From Daedaleopsis sinensis (taxonomy: Eukaryota; Basidiomycota; Agaricomycetes; Polyporales; Polyporaceae), in NCBI GenBank assembly GCA_033807695.1, contig CM066309.1:1-64000 (forward strand): DNA of 64,000 bases, given 5' to 3'. The notes below the pieces were generated by a model, which had not been told where the DNA came from, ran no database searches, and worked only from the letters and a program-made list of their open reading frames with translations. Positions 9,838-21,284 of this stretch are shown piece after piece. Made by a program: the position numbers and the translations under genes. Position 1 is the first letter of the stretch. Each line of letters opens with the position of its first letter.

Positions 9838-11252
9838 ATGTCGTCTACGTCGCCTCTTACCCGCTCGGGCCCGCAAGCTGCCCCTTCCCCGAACACCACT
9901 CCTGCGCCCGCGCTTCCGCCGCCGACATCTCCCCCGGCGTCGACGCCTCTCCCGGCCTCGGCCTCTCCCTCGAACACGGCTCCTGCGCCCGGCGCGCCCC
10001 CGCCACCGACATCTCTCCCGGCGTCGACACCTCTCCCGGCCTCGGCCTCCCCCTCGAACATGTCTCCCGCGCCCGCGCCCCCGCTGCCGACATCTCTCCC
10101 TGCATCGCCGCTGCTCTCCGGTTCGGCCCCTCCCTCCAACACGGCTCTTGCGCCCGCGCCCCCGCCACCGCCCCCTCCGATGCCTGCATCGGCTTCGCCA
10201 TCTTCGTCAAGTTCATCGAGCGCACCCGGGCGTGTCTCGGATAGCACAATCCCTGCACGCCAGCCGGACGCAGCGACAGATCTCTCGAATGTCCCACTGT
10301 CCGCCCCAAACGACACCCGTTCGATGACGACTGGACAGGAGACGACAAGCTCTGGGTCACCGTCCTCGCTTGCGGCGGCCAAGTCTGGCGTACTGCAGCC
10401 AACATCCGAGACAAGCCACGCTGCTGCTGGGGCAGTCGCACCAACCGCAGGCGGTAGCTCGCGCCAATGGTGTGCGCTCACTACACCAGCGGCTGAGTGG
10501 GGCCTTCCGTCCATCATTGTCGAAGACCGTGCGTGGCCTGACTGGGTGAGGGAGCCGTTCAATCACCTCGAGGCGAAGAACCTCGGCCGGATGTTCAACC
10601 ACGCGCTAGAGTGGTGGACCGTACTTGAACACTCGTATAAATGGAAGACGTCCGTAAGTATTGATATCTGTCCATGACTTGGCCGCTTGCTCACTGGAAG
10701 TTCTGCAGAGCCAGGGCCTTTCCTCAGAAGGCCGACCTCCGGAGATCTTCTTTTGGATCCGTAGTCTTCGCCGCGACCTGACCAAGATACCGACGATCAA
10801 AGATGAGGTGGAGTATGCGACGAGCTGGTGGACGTGGTGGACCGGTTTGCAACCAAGCTGGCGTGAGCTTGATAGCTACGGTACACCGGTCATGGGAGGG
10901 CAGGGTGATTGGGACAAGCTGAAGAAGCCGGGCAAGAACGGGTTCTTGATTGTGCTCCTTTCTCTGTGTTGGTGGAAGGACATCGCGACGACACAGACAG
11001 AGGCCCAATGGGTCGCTGCGACGGCGGATGTGGCATGGGTGATATCGGCTATGGCTGCCGCTTCCCTTTCATCACCGAACGGTGCGATGGAGTCTCGGTG
11101 AGTTCGCAGTACAGTATGCAGTGCGTAGGTCTTCATCTGACTTGTACGCATATAGCAAACGATCGAACCCTCGCGACGATGACAACTCTGAGGAGAACAC
11201 GGTGTCAAAGCCTCACACTCGCGCTGCGAAGAAGCCGCGCCGCGGCCAGTGA
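9838..11252 (+). CDS. Basidiomycete-type protein: Pro-rich N-terminus, Trp-rich C-terminal domain
   Basis: Spliced as 9838-10653, 10709-11097 and 11156-11252 (introns 55 and 58 nt), 433 aa. Residues 1-130 are Pro/Ser/Ala repeats: the DNA contains three to four roughly 75-bp imperfect tandem units encoding TSLPASTPLPASASPSN-like blocks. Residues about 220-390 form a globular region rich in Trp pairs, with WPDWVREPFNHLEAKNLG, a WWTVLEHSYKW motif and a later WWTWWTGLQPSW motif. The C-terminal exon is basic (KRSNPR, KKPRRGQ) and may be a nuclear signal. Similar Trp-rich proteins are common multigene families in agaricomycetes, from memory and without a defined function. All three exons are open and in frame, so the gene looks intact despite its subtelomeric position. 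Confidence 0.75.
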
Positions 11253-11570
11253 TGCGTTTCACTGGTGGGCTTCGTATGCGATGTCCGAGTCCGGACGTGA
11301 TGTCAGGAGATCCAATGTCATGTTCACTCCTACCGTACCACACCACGCGCGAGTCGCATCGCAGCATTCTTCGAGGCGCCGGTATCGATGTACACCCGTA
11401 GACCTGCCTTGTATTCCGTATTCTAGTGTGCTGTGCGCAATGAATGTCCGCAATGAACGTCCGTTTTGCTAGCTGTGTGAGCAATGTGTTTGACGTTGGT
11501 ACGGTGTTCTTATGACCGTACCTCGATGCTGCTATAGAGTATATAAAGGTCCCGGTGCTCTGCACCCACT
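11253..11570. other. Intergenic, no gene seen
   Basis: This is the 3' flank of the Trp-rich gene. No convincing frame, repeat or RNA gene is seen. A TATATAAAG-like motif occurs near 11538. Confidence 0.4.
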
Positions 11571-11860
11571 AAATTTGGCAAAGGAGCCACACCGGTGCTG
11601 CTATGAAGAGTGTATAGCGCCCGCTGCTCTGCGCTGACCGGATTTGGCAGGCCAGACGCTCGCCCGACTCTTACCAAGTAGCCGCCAAACGGCTAGGTGC
11701 AGGCGTACTGGCCCAATTGGGAAAGGAGCCGCCGTGCCGCACATTCGACCGAATTTGGCAGGACAGACGCCCACCCGACCTTTTCCCGTCAGTAGCCGCC
11801 CAAGCCCGGGCGCGTACGCCTGCACCAGCCTAATTAGGAAGGCTGCCGACGTGCCGCACG
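11571..11860. repeat. About 111-bp tandem repeat
   Basis: A unit beginning GACCGGATTTGGCAGG at about 11636 recurs 111 bp later at 11747. A shorter third relative lies at about 11566. Shared landmarks are AATTTGGCA, CAGACGC, AGTAGCCGCC and the AATTGGGAAAGGAGCC/AATTAGGAAGGCTGCC pair. It is non-coding as far as I can see. Confidence 0.65.
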
Positions 11861-11994
11861 GTCGCCAGAGCTCCCTCCGAGAACCCGCCCCATATAGGCA
11901 TAAGGTTGTAATACATCAGAGTCACAGCCTGTAGATATTGTAATAGGGGCCACACCATCTACCTGTCCGTAATACATTAATCCTACAACAGCTA

Positions 11995-12546
11995 GTGCAG
12001 TTTGCCCAGGTTCGCCAAAGCTTCAAGACCATCGACAAGAACTTCGGACTTGTGCGGAAGCAGTTCTTCGCGATTGACGACCGTTTCGACAAGATGGACG
12101 ACAAGATGGACGACCGTTTCGACAAGATGGACGGCCGTTTCGACAAGATGGACGATCGTTTCGACAAGATGGACAACCGTTTTGACATGTTGGAGGCCCA
12201 GATCCACTCCATCGTGTCCTTGCTGCAGCGGATGCACCCAGAGGAGTCCGTCCAGATCCCACCGAGCATCGTCACACACGCTCCCTCCTCCGCCTCCCGC
12301 GACGACACACCTCGCATCCCGACGGCGCGAGCCCACACGCGTCCCGCCCAGCAACGCACCGTCGCGGGGCCGTCCCACACCTCTCCCCACGCGCTCTCTG
12401 TCGAGGGCGCCGCTGCCGACGACGGCGCCAGCCTCTCGCCTTCCAGCCGTCAGGCAGGGAAATTCTTCCACGAGATCCGGAGGATATCATCCCTCGGCAT
12501 TAGTCTCTTGAAGGGCAAGGGCAAGGATCAGGACACTCTGCAGTGA
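11995..12546 (+). CDS. Coiled-coil protein with tandem RFDKMDD units (5' end unresolved)
   Basis: An open exon ends at TGA 12544-12546. Residues about 28-65 are five copies of a 7-residue block (RFDKMDD, KMDDRFD), encoded by 21-bp tandem repeats at about 12078-12190. They give an alternating charged/hydrophobic pattern expected to form a coiled coil. The rest is Ser/Pro-rich, with a Lys/Gly-rich tail. The frame is open upstream without an ATG, and an ACAACAG acceptor lies just before it, so an upstream exon is probably missing from this model. If translation starts inside the exon, the first ATG lies in the repeat itself. I know no family beyond generic coiled coil. Confidence 0.5.
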   Translation: MQFAQVRQSFKTIDKNFGLVRKQFFAIDDRFDKMDDKMDDRFDKMDGRFDKMDDRFDKMDNRFDMLEAQIHSIVSLLQRMHPEESVQIPPSIVTHAPSSASRDDTPRIPTARAHTRPAQQRTVAGPSHTSPHALSVEGAAADDGASLSPSSRQAGKFFHEIRRISSLGISLLKGKGKDQDTLQ

Positions 12547-13560
12547 GCGGCGCTGTGCTGCTGAGGCGCGTATGTCTTGCGAAGTGTTGTTACTTACGCC
12601 GTGCTAACCATCGACCATCGTGACAGGTTTCTGTGTCCCAAACCCTCGATCTGCTCTTCATCCCACACGTGCGCCGTGCCCGCACCCTTCTCCGTGATCC
12701 CCTCCTACACACTCTCGCTCCGCTCACACGTTCTCTGCGTTTCCCGCGGCTTGCTTTCCATCGTCTACCACATTCGCTCCAGGACCGCATGGCACCTGGG
12801 GATAGGGTTATGTTAGCCGCTTTCGCGCGTCGCGTCTCTGGCTCTGTCTCTCTCTCTGTCTTGCTCTCCCGTCGTTTCTCCGCTACCCATCTGTATCATG
12901 CTAAACAGCCATCAATTGTGCATGTAGATCTCAAATGCTCACAGCATTGCCTGCGTCCCATACTGACCAGTTCTTGTGTGACCGCACGACGAATGGTTCG
13001 ATTGCCGCATGCAGGCTGGGACAAGCTCGGCGTGTGGGAGGAGGTTGTGTCTGCCCTAAGCTCGTGCTCCGTTCTCGGTACGTCGCTCACCGTGCGGACG
13101 ATGCCCGCCATGCGTACTTATTAGCTCTCTGACAAGGTACGTGTGTGCAATCTTCGTGAGCTCCTCGCGCGAGTGCTCACTTGCATGCTCGCAGCAGCCT
13201 GCATGTGGGACAGCTCCCGGCGGTACGAAAGGATTTGCCGGACGGCCGGACGGTCCCATCACGTCACCTCCGTCTATGCCGCACCTTTACACGCATCCAG
13301 CTTCGTCTATCGCGCGCTGTCCTTCGAGTGAGTCGAACGGGCTGAATGGTTGGGCTCAGGCCGGCGAAGCCGGACGGACGCGGGGCTTGCGAGCGGGTGG
13401 GCTCGAAGCGCCGCGGTTTGTTGGTGGCCCGTTCGACTGACAGTGTAGCCATTGGTTCGATGAAATGCAATCAGAGTAATAATCGAGGAACATCCTAGTT
13501 ACGTGGGTAAATAAATGAGTGACGATTATGTAGAGTATGACGAGCGAGCAGTGTGCGAGC
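12547..13560. other. No supported gene
   Basis: Only short frames are open. The 12630-12760 part is pyrimidine-rich. The stretch at 13300-13440 contains CGGACGG and CCGGCGAAGCCGG-like inverted motifs. I see no RNA gene or mobile element. Confidence 0.4.
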
Positions 13561-13818
13561 TCTAGGACGACTCGATGGAGGTGAGAGAGAAAGAGCGACT
13601 ACGTGGCAGGCGCGCGCTTGCCGCTCAGCTGGCTCCCAACGTCCTACGATCACGACGTCTGGGTTACTTTGATTCTTCTGACTACTTGCTTCTTGCTACT
13701 TGCTGTGGGCGAACACGAACACGGACACGGACACGGATACGGATACGAACGTGAAGACGGTTGCGTCCAGACACAGACACAGACACAGGCCAAGACAGAG
13801 CAAGGACTCGGACGGACG

Positions 13819-14736
13819 ATGGGGAAGCTGAACATCGCGCACCACAAGTCGTACCACCCTACCGCCGGGACAACATCGAGCGCGTGCGGCGGGACGAGGA
13901 GGAGGCGCGTGCGCGTGAGGCGGTCGAGGAGGGACGGATGATGCTCGCGGTGCGTGTTGTTTCTTCGTTCTGTTTCGTTTTGATCTCGTTCGTATACGCT
14001 CGCTCGACTCTTTCGCCGTTCATTCTGCCTGTTGCCCGCCCTCTCCCGTCTTTACCTTCCTCCTCCCATAATCATCGCCGGTATCACTCCCTGCTCTTGA
14101 TGGTCTCCCCACTCTCCCGTGCTCACTTTGTCCCCCCTCTTCGCACATCTCCTATCTCGAGCAGGATATCTCATGAGCAGATCAAGTCATGGCATGCATG
14201 ATTGAGAAGGCTGCGAGCGAACGAACGAGGACCGCTTTGCTCACATCCCCGCTTCTAGGACTCCGAGGCCCGCATAGACCTCCTCCGCCAGCGCGCGGGG
14301 CTGAACGCCGCCTCTGCGTCGAAGAGCAAACGCGGGAAGGAGAAGGACGGCGCGGACCTCGACCGCGCTATCGCCGCCCGCGACCACGAACAGGAGCAAG
14401 AGCACGCCCGGGACGAAGCGGGGCCCTCGACGCTGACGGGCCCGACGGGGCACATCAACCTCTTTGAAGACCTCGAGCGCGTGCGTGTTTCTGCCACTGC
14501 CCTCGATCTCCGTCGCCATGCCTGACACACTCTCTCCCTCCGCGGTAGCAAACGGCGGGGACGCTTGTCGTGCGTCAGGTGCGGAAGCCCGGAGCGCGTG
14601 GTGCGGGCGAGAAGGAGGGCGAGGCGGAGAGCGAGAATGGGGTCGCGCTCGCGCCGAGCGCGAAGGATCTGAACCCGTGGTATAAGTACGGGAGTAGGGA
14701 CCTCGAGCGCGCCCGGGAGGCGGACGAGAACAGAAG
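13819..14736 (+). pseudogene. Cir_N-domain (LENG1-like) gene, frameshifted and 3'-truncated
   Basis: The start MGKLNIAHHKSYHP followed by YRRDNIERVRRDEEEAR is the Cir_N signature of CIR/LENG1-type proteins (spliceosome-linked nuclear proteins in other eukaryotes). Exons are about 13819-13949, 14259-14480 and 14549-14736. Exon 2 encodes DSEARIDLLRQRAG and HINLFEDLE; exon 3 encodes GVALAPSAKDLNPWY, both typical of this family. In exon 1 one base is missing after 13859 (CC-TAC where CCN-TAC is expected), which shifts frame in the middle of the domain. The first intron is 309 nt, unlike its short neighbours. The usual C-terminal exon is absent: similarity stops where the tandem subtelomeric segment begins. 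Probably a dead partial copy of a core gene; an assembly error could explain the single-base shift but not the lost 3' end. Confidence 0.8.
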
Positions 14737-15334
14737 GTGCGTCGTGCTCTTGGTCACTCAGCGCGAGAGGCCGTCCATCGCGTCGCATGTCTTTTTCTCG
14801 GACGGCGGACGGCGGCGCATACTGCAGCTGCTGTTTGCTTGCCCCCGTGCGCACACCGCTATCCGTAACATTTGTACTGCTCTCCGCATTCTCTGCTACT
14901 GGCGACCACGACGACCATCCATAATCGACGCGGCGGTCTTCTCTACTATCAAGCTTTAGTCTGCTAGTCTAGTCTTGAGCTTGAGCTTGCACCCCGTGTC
15001 TATCAATCTCGGAGGGTAATGTGTAGCAGGTATCGCGGCGGAGAGCAGACGTAATTCTCGGCACTGGTGAGTCTGCCTCCTCCGTTTTCGTCTCCGACCT
15101 TCTCTTCAAGTTGCCCCTGCCGCCTTGCCGTTGGTGGCAAGAAGCCCCCGCTGTCTCTGCATGTACATAGTACATGTCCAAATGCTACACATACCCACTG
15201 CGTACCGCTCTCTGCTTTTAATAGCAGGTCTCTCCGCCTACGTGCACCCGTCCGGACACGGTCTCCGTGCTCCTTGACGACCTCCACCTCTGAGGCGACG
15301 CGCCGATGCTCTCGTTTTCCCGTTCTCTCTTCGT

Positions 15335-16070
15335 TTGAAGCTTGGATGCTTCTACCACAGTCTCAACTCGTCGACTCGCATCCTCATATGCACCCAGTTG
15401 GCCGTCCGATTCCCTAAGCGTCAGCTCAGTACCGAAACATGCGGTGCGTCTGTCCGTTTCTCTATCTCGCCCCCGCTCTGTCGACTCACATTTCTGCTGG
15501 AAGAACGTCTGTTACCTGCGCGTGTACACGCTGGGCGTCTCCTTGACGTTCCTCGACAGTCACCTGCAATGGAGCCGTTGTCCGAGGCCGAGGCCAAGGG
15601 AAGATGGCCCGGGGGGACAAAGCTGCACTGTGAATCCGCAGGTGAGTCTTCACGCAATTGCAAGTCGCTCTCTCCAATCCATGATGTGCGTGTCGTATTG
15701 TGCGTGATTGCGTGCAGCCGTAGGCACTCGTCTCCCCCACGTTCGTGCCTTGTCTGCTCCTGCCCGAAAGCTCTACTCCGCACGACTGGCTGTCTAGCCA
15801 TCATCGCAACGACTGCTCTATACATGGACCGCCCTTCTCCACCTCTACACATGCGCAACCGCCGCACCATCCCGTCATTCCTGCCATCCACGTACCTCGC
15901 GTCCTGTCCGGGTCTCTGTCGATTACGGCGAGTCATCAAGCGACTCGAGGTTCTCGCACTGCGACACACGGATATTCGTGAGCTCTACCACCCATGGACT
16001 GTATTCTTTCCGCTGATTGCCGTGCTCACAGCCCGTGCTAGCTCTTGCGAGGACGTAGGCGACTAGTGCA
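15335..16070 (+). other. Remnants of a multi-exon gene in copy 1
   Basis: Several open stretches correspond in order to stretches of copy 2 (24.4-25.0 kb) and are bounded by splice-like GTGAG..CAG signals, for example 15540-15660 against 24570-24680. I could not build one continuous frame, so this is listed as remnants. No domain is recognised. Confidence 0.3.
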
Positions 16071-16437
16071 GAGGTCGACTCGCCTCTAAGCAATAGTCAG
16101 CAGCAACTCCACCACGATGCGTTCGTGTCCGGACACATTGCACGCTTTCAACTCGCACTGACTATGCCCCGTGTCCGTGAAGTCAATATCGCAGCTCTGC
16201 AGTACGACGTGTGGACCTCCGTGCACGCTCCGATGACTTACGCGGGGCCAGCGAGGAGCCGTACTGACGGCCGTGGACGGAAACGGAGCCCTCCAGAGGA
16301 GATGCACAGTGCCATCCGTGCTCTATTGTAGCACTCGGCACGGTGCGCATATATGCTAGGTGCGTATCTAGCAGACTCTCGCGAAACACGGCACTCGTCA
16401 ATCCATCTACTCCCCGTCACTGTCAGCACGCAGTGTC

Positions 16438-16593
16438 CAAACCCTAACCCTAACCCTAACCCTAACCCTAACCCTAACCCTAACCCTAACCCTAACCCTA
16501 ACCCTAACCCTAACCCTAACCCTAACCCTAACCCTAACCCTAACCCTAACCCTAACCCTAACCCTAACCCTAACCCTAACCTAACCCTAACCC
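16438..16593. repeat. Interstitial telomere array, about 25 CCCTAA units
   Basis: About 155 bp of CCCTAA in the same orientation as the chromosome end lies 16.4 kb inside. One unit has lost a C near its right end. It sits inside duplication copy 1, where copy 2 has about 200-450 bp of unique sequence instead (25.2-25.68 kb). It has hardly decayed, in contrast to the degenerate tract at 6.9-7.5 kb, so it appears young. Confidence 0.95.
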
Positions 16594-18244
16594 GCCTGTG
16601 TGTTCTCTCACTCGCCTTCTCGAACCCGGACGCCAGATCGAGTCGCAGGGGCCAGCACCGTCCGGAGCGAAGCCATGAACGAGTACGCAGCCGTCATACG
16701 ACCTCGCGCTGTCTACTGCCAGTGCCGCTCCCGATCACGCCGTGGCCACACTCGGCGGCTCTTGCCCCACGGCTAGCGACGTGAGGTCGTGGACGTGACT
16801 CGGAGGTCCAAGGTTCGTCTGAGTCCCACAGCCTAAGACGCACACGCACACAGAACCCACTATTGGACGCACGACTCGGACATATCGGTTTGTGGGCTGA
16901 ACGTCCCGCTGGACGCGCAGAACAGGCCCAATGCCCGTCTCACCTTCGCGCACTCGGTACTCGGCCGCCCGCGCTCTCCGCTGATCCCCGCGAGTATGTC
17001 GTTGTGAACGGCGCACGCGTGGCTCACGTGGTTCAGAGCTCCATCCGGACGTGCGCACGCGGTGTATGGAGTCGAGTGCCCTCTGCCCCGAGGGTGTCGC
17101 TCAGCAGGGCAGGAAGGTGGGCTACAGCGCCTGCACCCACCGTTGGTCGAACGAACTCCGACACGGCTCACCCAGCGACACCGATACACTGACACCGAAC
17201 CCTCGACCCACGACCCGCTTCCGACGCACTCGACCGCCGGACCCGGACGCTCGACGTTCCCTTCTCTCATGATGCGCATATTTGAAGTCCAGGCTACACA
17301 GTGACTCGCGAGTCGAGTCGCAGCCTACATACCGCGGCGAAGCAGAACCGGGAAGAAGTTGTAGCGGATCGCTCGTATATGTAAGAGTCTCTGTTTCTCC
17401 TGCTCGGAACGGACACTCGCTCACAACTCTGTCCCTCTGTTTGCGTCATCCACGCTGCGCCGTCCCACTCAGGTTCAAGCAGTCCGGTACTCTGACACGA
17501 CGATAGACCACACGCGGGCGACACAACTGTTCGTGAGCTCGGCATCTCCCCGAGCATCGCTCGCGCAGCGTCGTTGAGACTCGGCGCTGGTGGTACGCCC
17601 CAGCAGCTACTACTTCCCCCTCTCTTCATCCACTGACGAGTCCCTTCATTGCTCAGGATCGCCATCGCCTCCGAGCTCTCTGTTCCTCCTTCGGCCGTCG
17701 CTAGCCGTCCTGCCACAAATGTGGCAGATGCACCGTCCGAGTGTCGCCCAGCAGATCGGGAGGATGTCCCATGTGCAGCGACTCGTCGGCTGAGTGCAGG
17801 ACTTCGCAAGCCTCGCTAGTCCCCTCGGAACGCCCGCAGAACAGGTCCACGAACAGGCTGCACATTCTGAAAGCTGCGTAACTGTTTTTGGTGAGTACGT
17901 TCAGGTTTTCGGGGCGTCCCTCGCACCCATCATTCTCCCGTTCAATCATCTACAGTGTGCACCGGGTCTGCCACATCGGAGACCCTCACAGATGTGATGA
18001 AACAAGACCGATGGTTTGCGAACCTCGTCGATGCTGGGAGTGCCGCAGGTACGCAGGTCAATCACGCCTCGGGCTCCGTTCGGACACAGACCAAATCCGC
18101 CTCGCGCTCTCCATGCAGCATTCGCGCACGAACCCGAGCTGGAGCGAGCATGCACGCGTGCGTCTTGCAGGCGAGTGGCCTAGCTCGAGCTCGAGTGCTC
18201 GGTGCTGCCTCCCGGAGCAGGATATGGAAGGGCAGATCCGGCTG

Positions 18245-18560
18245 ACATACCTGCAGGAGTTGAGTGAGCGATCTGCGGCCCCAGCTCTGCGACTCGCTTA
18301 CGAGTTGACGTGCGGAGCCGTTCGTCAGCCCCAGCGACGGCCGTGGAAGCTGTGCTCCCGCTGTGAACGTTCGGACCGTATGTGCGTAGTGATTGAATCA
18401 AAGCCGTTGCGCTCTGCGTCAAAGGAGTTGTGTATAATCTAAGCCTGCGCATGGTACGACGAGACGCTACCACTCACAGCAACCGGAGCGTCTGGTCTGG
18501 TCCGCTGCACATCCACTCGACTGTCCCGCACTCATCCTTGGAAGTCGAATACCGAGGACG
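18245..18560 (+). repeat. Near-identical block shared by copies 1 and 2, with Cys-motif exon
   Basis: Positions 18245-18560 and 25888-26203 differ at only a handful of bases, whereas sequence immediately upstream of both is unrelated. An open frame shared by both encodes a 60-residue stretch with a CSRCERSDRMC motif, reminiscent of small cysteine clusters in basidiomycete proteins, and ends in a stop shortly after. Splice-like signals follow (GTACGTGACC...TTTCTAG at about 18602-18651), then a frame beginning AAQFPSTVRS. In copy 2 that frame soon stops, so the host gene there is probably broken. Confidence 0.7.
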
Positions 18561-19416
18561 ACGATGCACCGCCTATGGAACAGCCTTCCGCTCGTCTCCA
18601 GGTACGTGACCAACTTCTCTTCTCCATCTGACAATGTGGTTTCTAGGCCGCACAGTTCCCGAGCACCGTGCGATCCATGGGTCTCCTTCCCGGCGAGTCG
18701 TCCGCACCGACTCCACACAGGAACGCATTGGCCACACGCGGGTCTCTGCCTCGTGACTTGGCAGACGTGAAGGCAGGCTGATGGTTTCTCGATGCGCTGG
18801 CCGCCGCATGCAGGGTAGACCTCTGCACACATGGCTCTGCAGCCCTGTGACCAGCGCAGACCGAGCCGGGTGTGAGTTGGTTTTAACTGTGTCGCTGTTT
18901 GTTCTAGGATTGCATCCATCTTCGCTGTCACCGCATTGTGTCGCCTGTACACTCGCACTGCCCTTGTACGAATTGCTGCCTGCCTTGAGGAATATATGGT
19001 GTGCGCAGGGCTGTGCTCGACCCCGCTCTGGCTGCTACTCACTCGCTTTCGACCATACTGAATGATGCTTCATATATTCCCTCCCTGACCAGAGCAGTCG
19101 CAATTGTGTGAGGCTGTAGGACCCTTCAATACTGACATGAGTATGACACTCCGAGTCTAGAAAACGGTCGAATTATGTTTCAGGGCGCTCAATTGACTGT
19201 GCGGTCGAACCATGGCTTTCGATGAGCCGCTTGTACGGAGAACTGCCGATAGACTCCGAGCACGTGAGTACGGATCATACATCGCCATCCGCTCAGCTAT
19301 CGATGGGGGGTGTCCGTCTTCTTCTCTCCGTCTTCCTCCCTCCATCCTCGAGCTCTTCAGCTTTCGACTCTACAACTCTGTGACACCCTCTCCTTGACAT
19401 CCTTCAGTGCGCTGTT

Positions 19417-20932
19417 ATGGAGAACTCCCGCATTCCCATCGAGCTCTGTGAGCGTATTATTGACTGGTGCAACTACCCCTACCTTGGCTCAGGCTGGTAC
19501 TGGTACTGGAGCTACACATCGATACTATACCAGACCTCTTTGGTGTGTACGGCCTGGCGTCCTCGCAGCCAGTACAACCTTTTTCATTACATCAACATTT
19601 ATTCTGCGTTACAATTCAATCTCCTTCTACGTACACTTACTACACAACCACAGCTCAGCGACTTGATCTTCGACGTGTCCATTTGGGCCAATGACGAATA
19701 TATTCCCTTCTGTGACGCACTCATGATACCTATACTGGCAAAGTGCATAACACTTTCCCTCAGGCTGAATTCACGACGGTTCCCTCCCAAGTACTTTGAC
19801 ACCGTGTTTCATAACCTTCATGGAATCTGTATAACAAACCTCCACCTTTCCATCAGTGACTGCAGTCATATGCCGTGCTTTCGGTTCATCTGGTCGCTTC
19901 CCATGTTAGAGACCTTGCAACTAGAATTGTATCTTGTTCGTGGATCCGCACATTCAACCCTACCTCGCATGCATAGAAAGTCACCAACTTGCTCCTCACT
20001 GCGAAGCCTGACACTCGCCTTTGTGAGTTCTGGTCGACAATGTCATCTCCTCCTCCTCCGAGACACTCACTCTTATCCAGGGCAAACTCCCCAAGTTATT
20101 CTGTCCTCCTGATGTTTTCGGACCTTCGGTGACAGAGCTCAATATATCTTACACGATCAAGAACTTGGAAGATCTTCCACCTTCAGGTGCAAGTCTGACA
20201 ATCCATCTAGTGACCGTCAATCACTCAGCTAATCTGTGCATGTAGATGACTTTCTCAAGGTGATTCGACAATTCCGGCAATTGGACACAGTATGTGTCGA
20301 CACGGGATTAGGTCCTTACGCCACTTCAATCCACCAGCTCGTAATGCCATGGCTTGAGGGAGCGACAGCGTGCCAATCAGGACGGCATATCTCAATCCAC
20401 ATACGGCCTTATCAAAAGGCTGACGTTCTAGGAGATAGTGCGCGCTATTATCTTACCCGAGAGCACTTTCTTGACAGTCTACTCGATGATTGTCTGCTCA
20501 AGACCCTCAATGACTCTCCCATACTTCCCCATATACTCCTCCAGATCGCCGAGAATGATATCGTACATGACGCCACATGGTGGAAGGAGGAGATAACCAG
20601 CCGAGTTCCTGAGAGCTTGCACGGTGTTTTCAGTTTCGAGGTGACTGCCATGCGAAACATTGGTAAGAAATTGGGATGAAACGTGATCACAGATATCTAA
20701 ACTAGCATTTGTACAGATTATACATATCTGTGGCAAGTAGACCCGGATCCTTGGCCCGAAGCGCATTTCAGGTTGATGCATCTAGAGAGCGGCAACACAT
20801 TGTCGGGGTCCGGTGCGTTGCTCATGCTTCGTCTATATCATATTTCTAACAGAGATAAACAGGGAGACACCCACCGACATCCTCCGCTGGTGGTCCTGCA
20901 GTAGCCCACGTCGAGGTCCCTCCAAACCCTAG
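19417..20932 (+). CDS. F-box protein, copy 1
   Basis: Five exons: 19417-20022, 20081-20186, 20246-20662, 20717-20812, 20853-20932 (introns 58, 59, 54, 50-range and 40 nt, GT..AG), 434 aa. Residues about 4-45 (RIPIELCERIIDWC, later TSLVCTAWRPRSQYNLF) are the basidiomycete F-box pattern, which binds Skp1 in SCF ubiquitin ligases. The rest is leucine-rich with phrases like LRSLTL, typical of the degenerate repeats these proteins use to recognise substrates. An apparent frameshift near 20030-20080 disappears once the 58-nt intron is removed. The exon layout matches copy 2 exactly, with a 417-nt third exon in both. Its substrate is unknown; agaricomycetes carry hundreds of such genes. Intact as far as can be read. 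Confidence 0.85.
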
Positions 20933-21284
20933 ACCATCTCCTTCCTCCAATCAAGATCTGAACGCATTTTTTGGCTGGGATTAGCAGAGTCCACCGCCAC
21001 CATGGGCTTGAGCTCCGCTACCTCGAAATTGTCCGCTTAGACACACTACCTAGTGTCTCGAGCGACCACAGAGACAGAATCGACACACACACTCTCTCAA
21101 TTCCGTTCAGTTCGAACTCACAAGCTCCCATTTCCACTCCTCGCCGGCCTCTGATATCTTCCTACCACTCATGCATCTTGCTCCAATTATCTCCCATCCG
21201 TATTGACTCTCGTCTGTCCACGAGACGCGATGAGTGCACGTACACCACCCTAGTACCTCCCGTCCGCACCTCCGGCTCTTCCAA

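Noticed and set aside
9825..10562. A 245-codon minus-strand frame opposite the Pro-rich gene
   Set aside because: Gly/Ala-rich mirror of the Pro-rich repeats. The plus-strand frame has splice-joined downstream exons and a plausible C-terminus.
20023..20080. Apparent frameshift in F-box copy 1 and in-frame stop in copy 2
   Set aside because: Both fall in introns with GT..AG ends (58 and 51 nt) at the same position in the two copies. The genes are intact after splicing.
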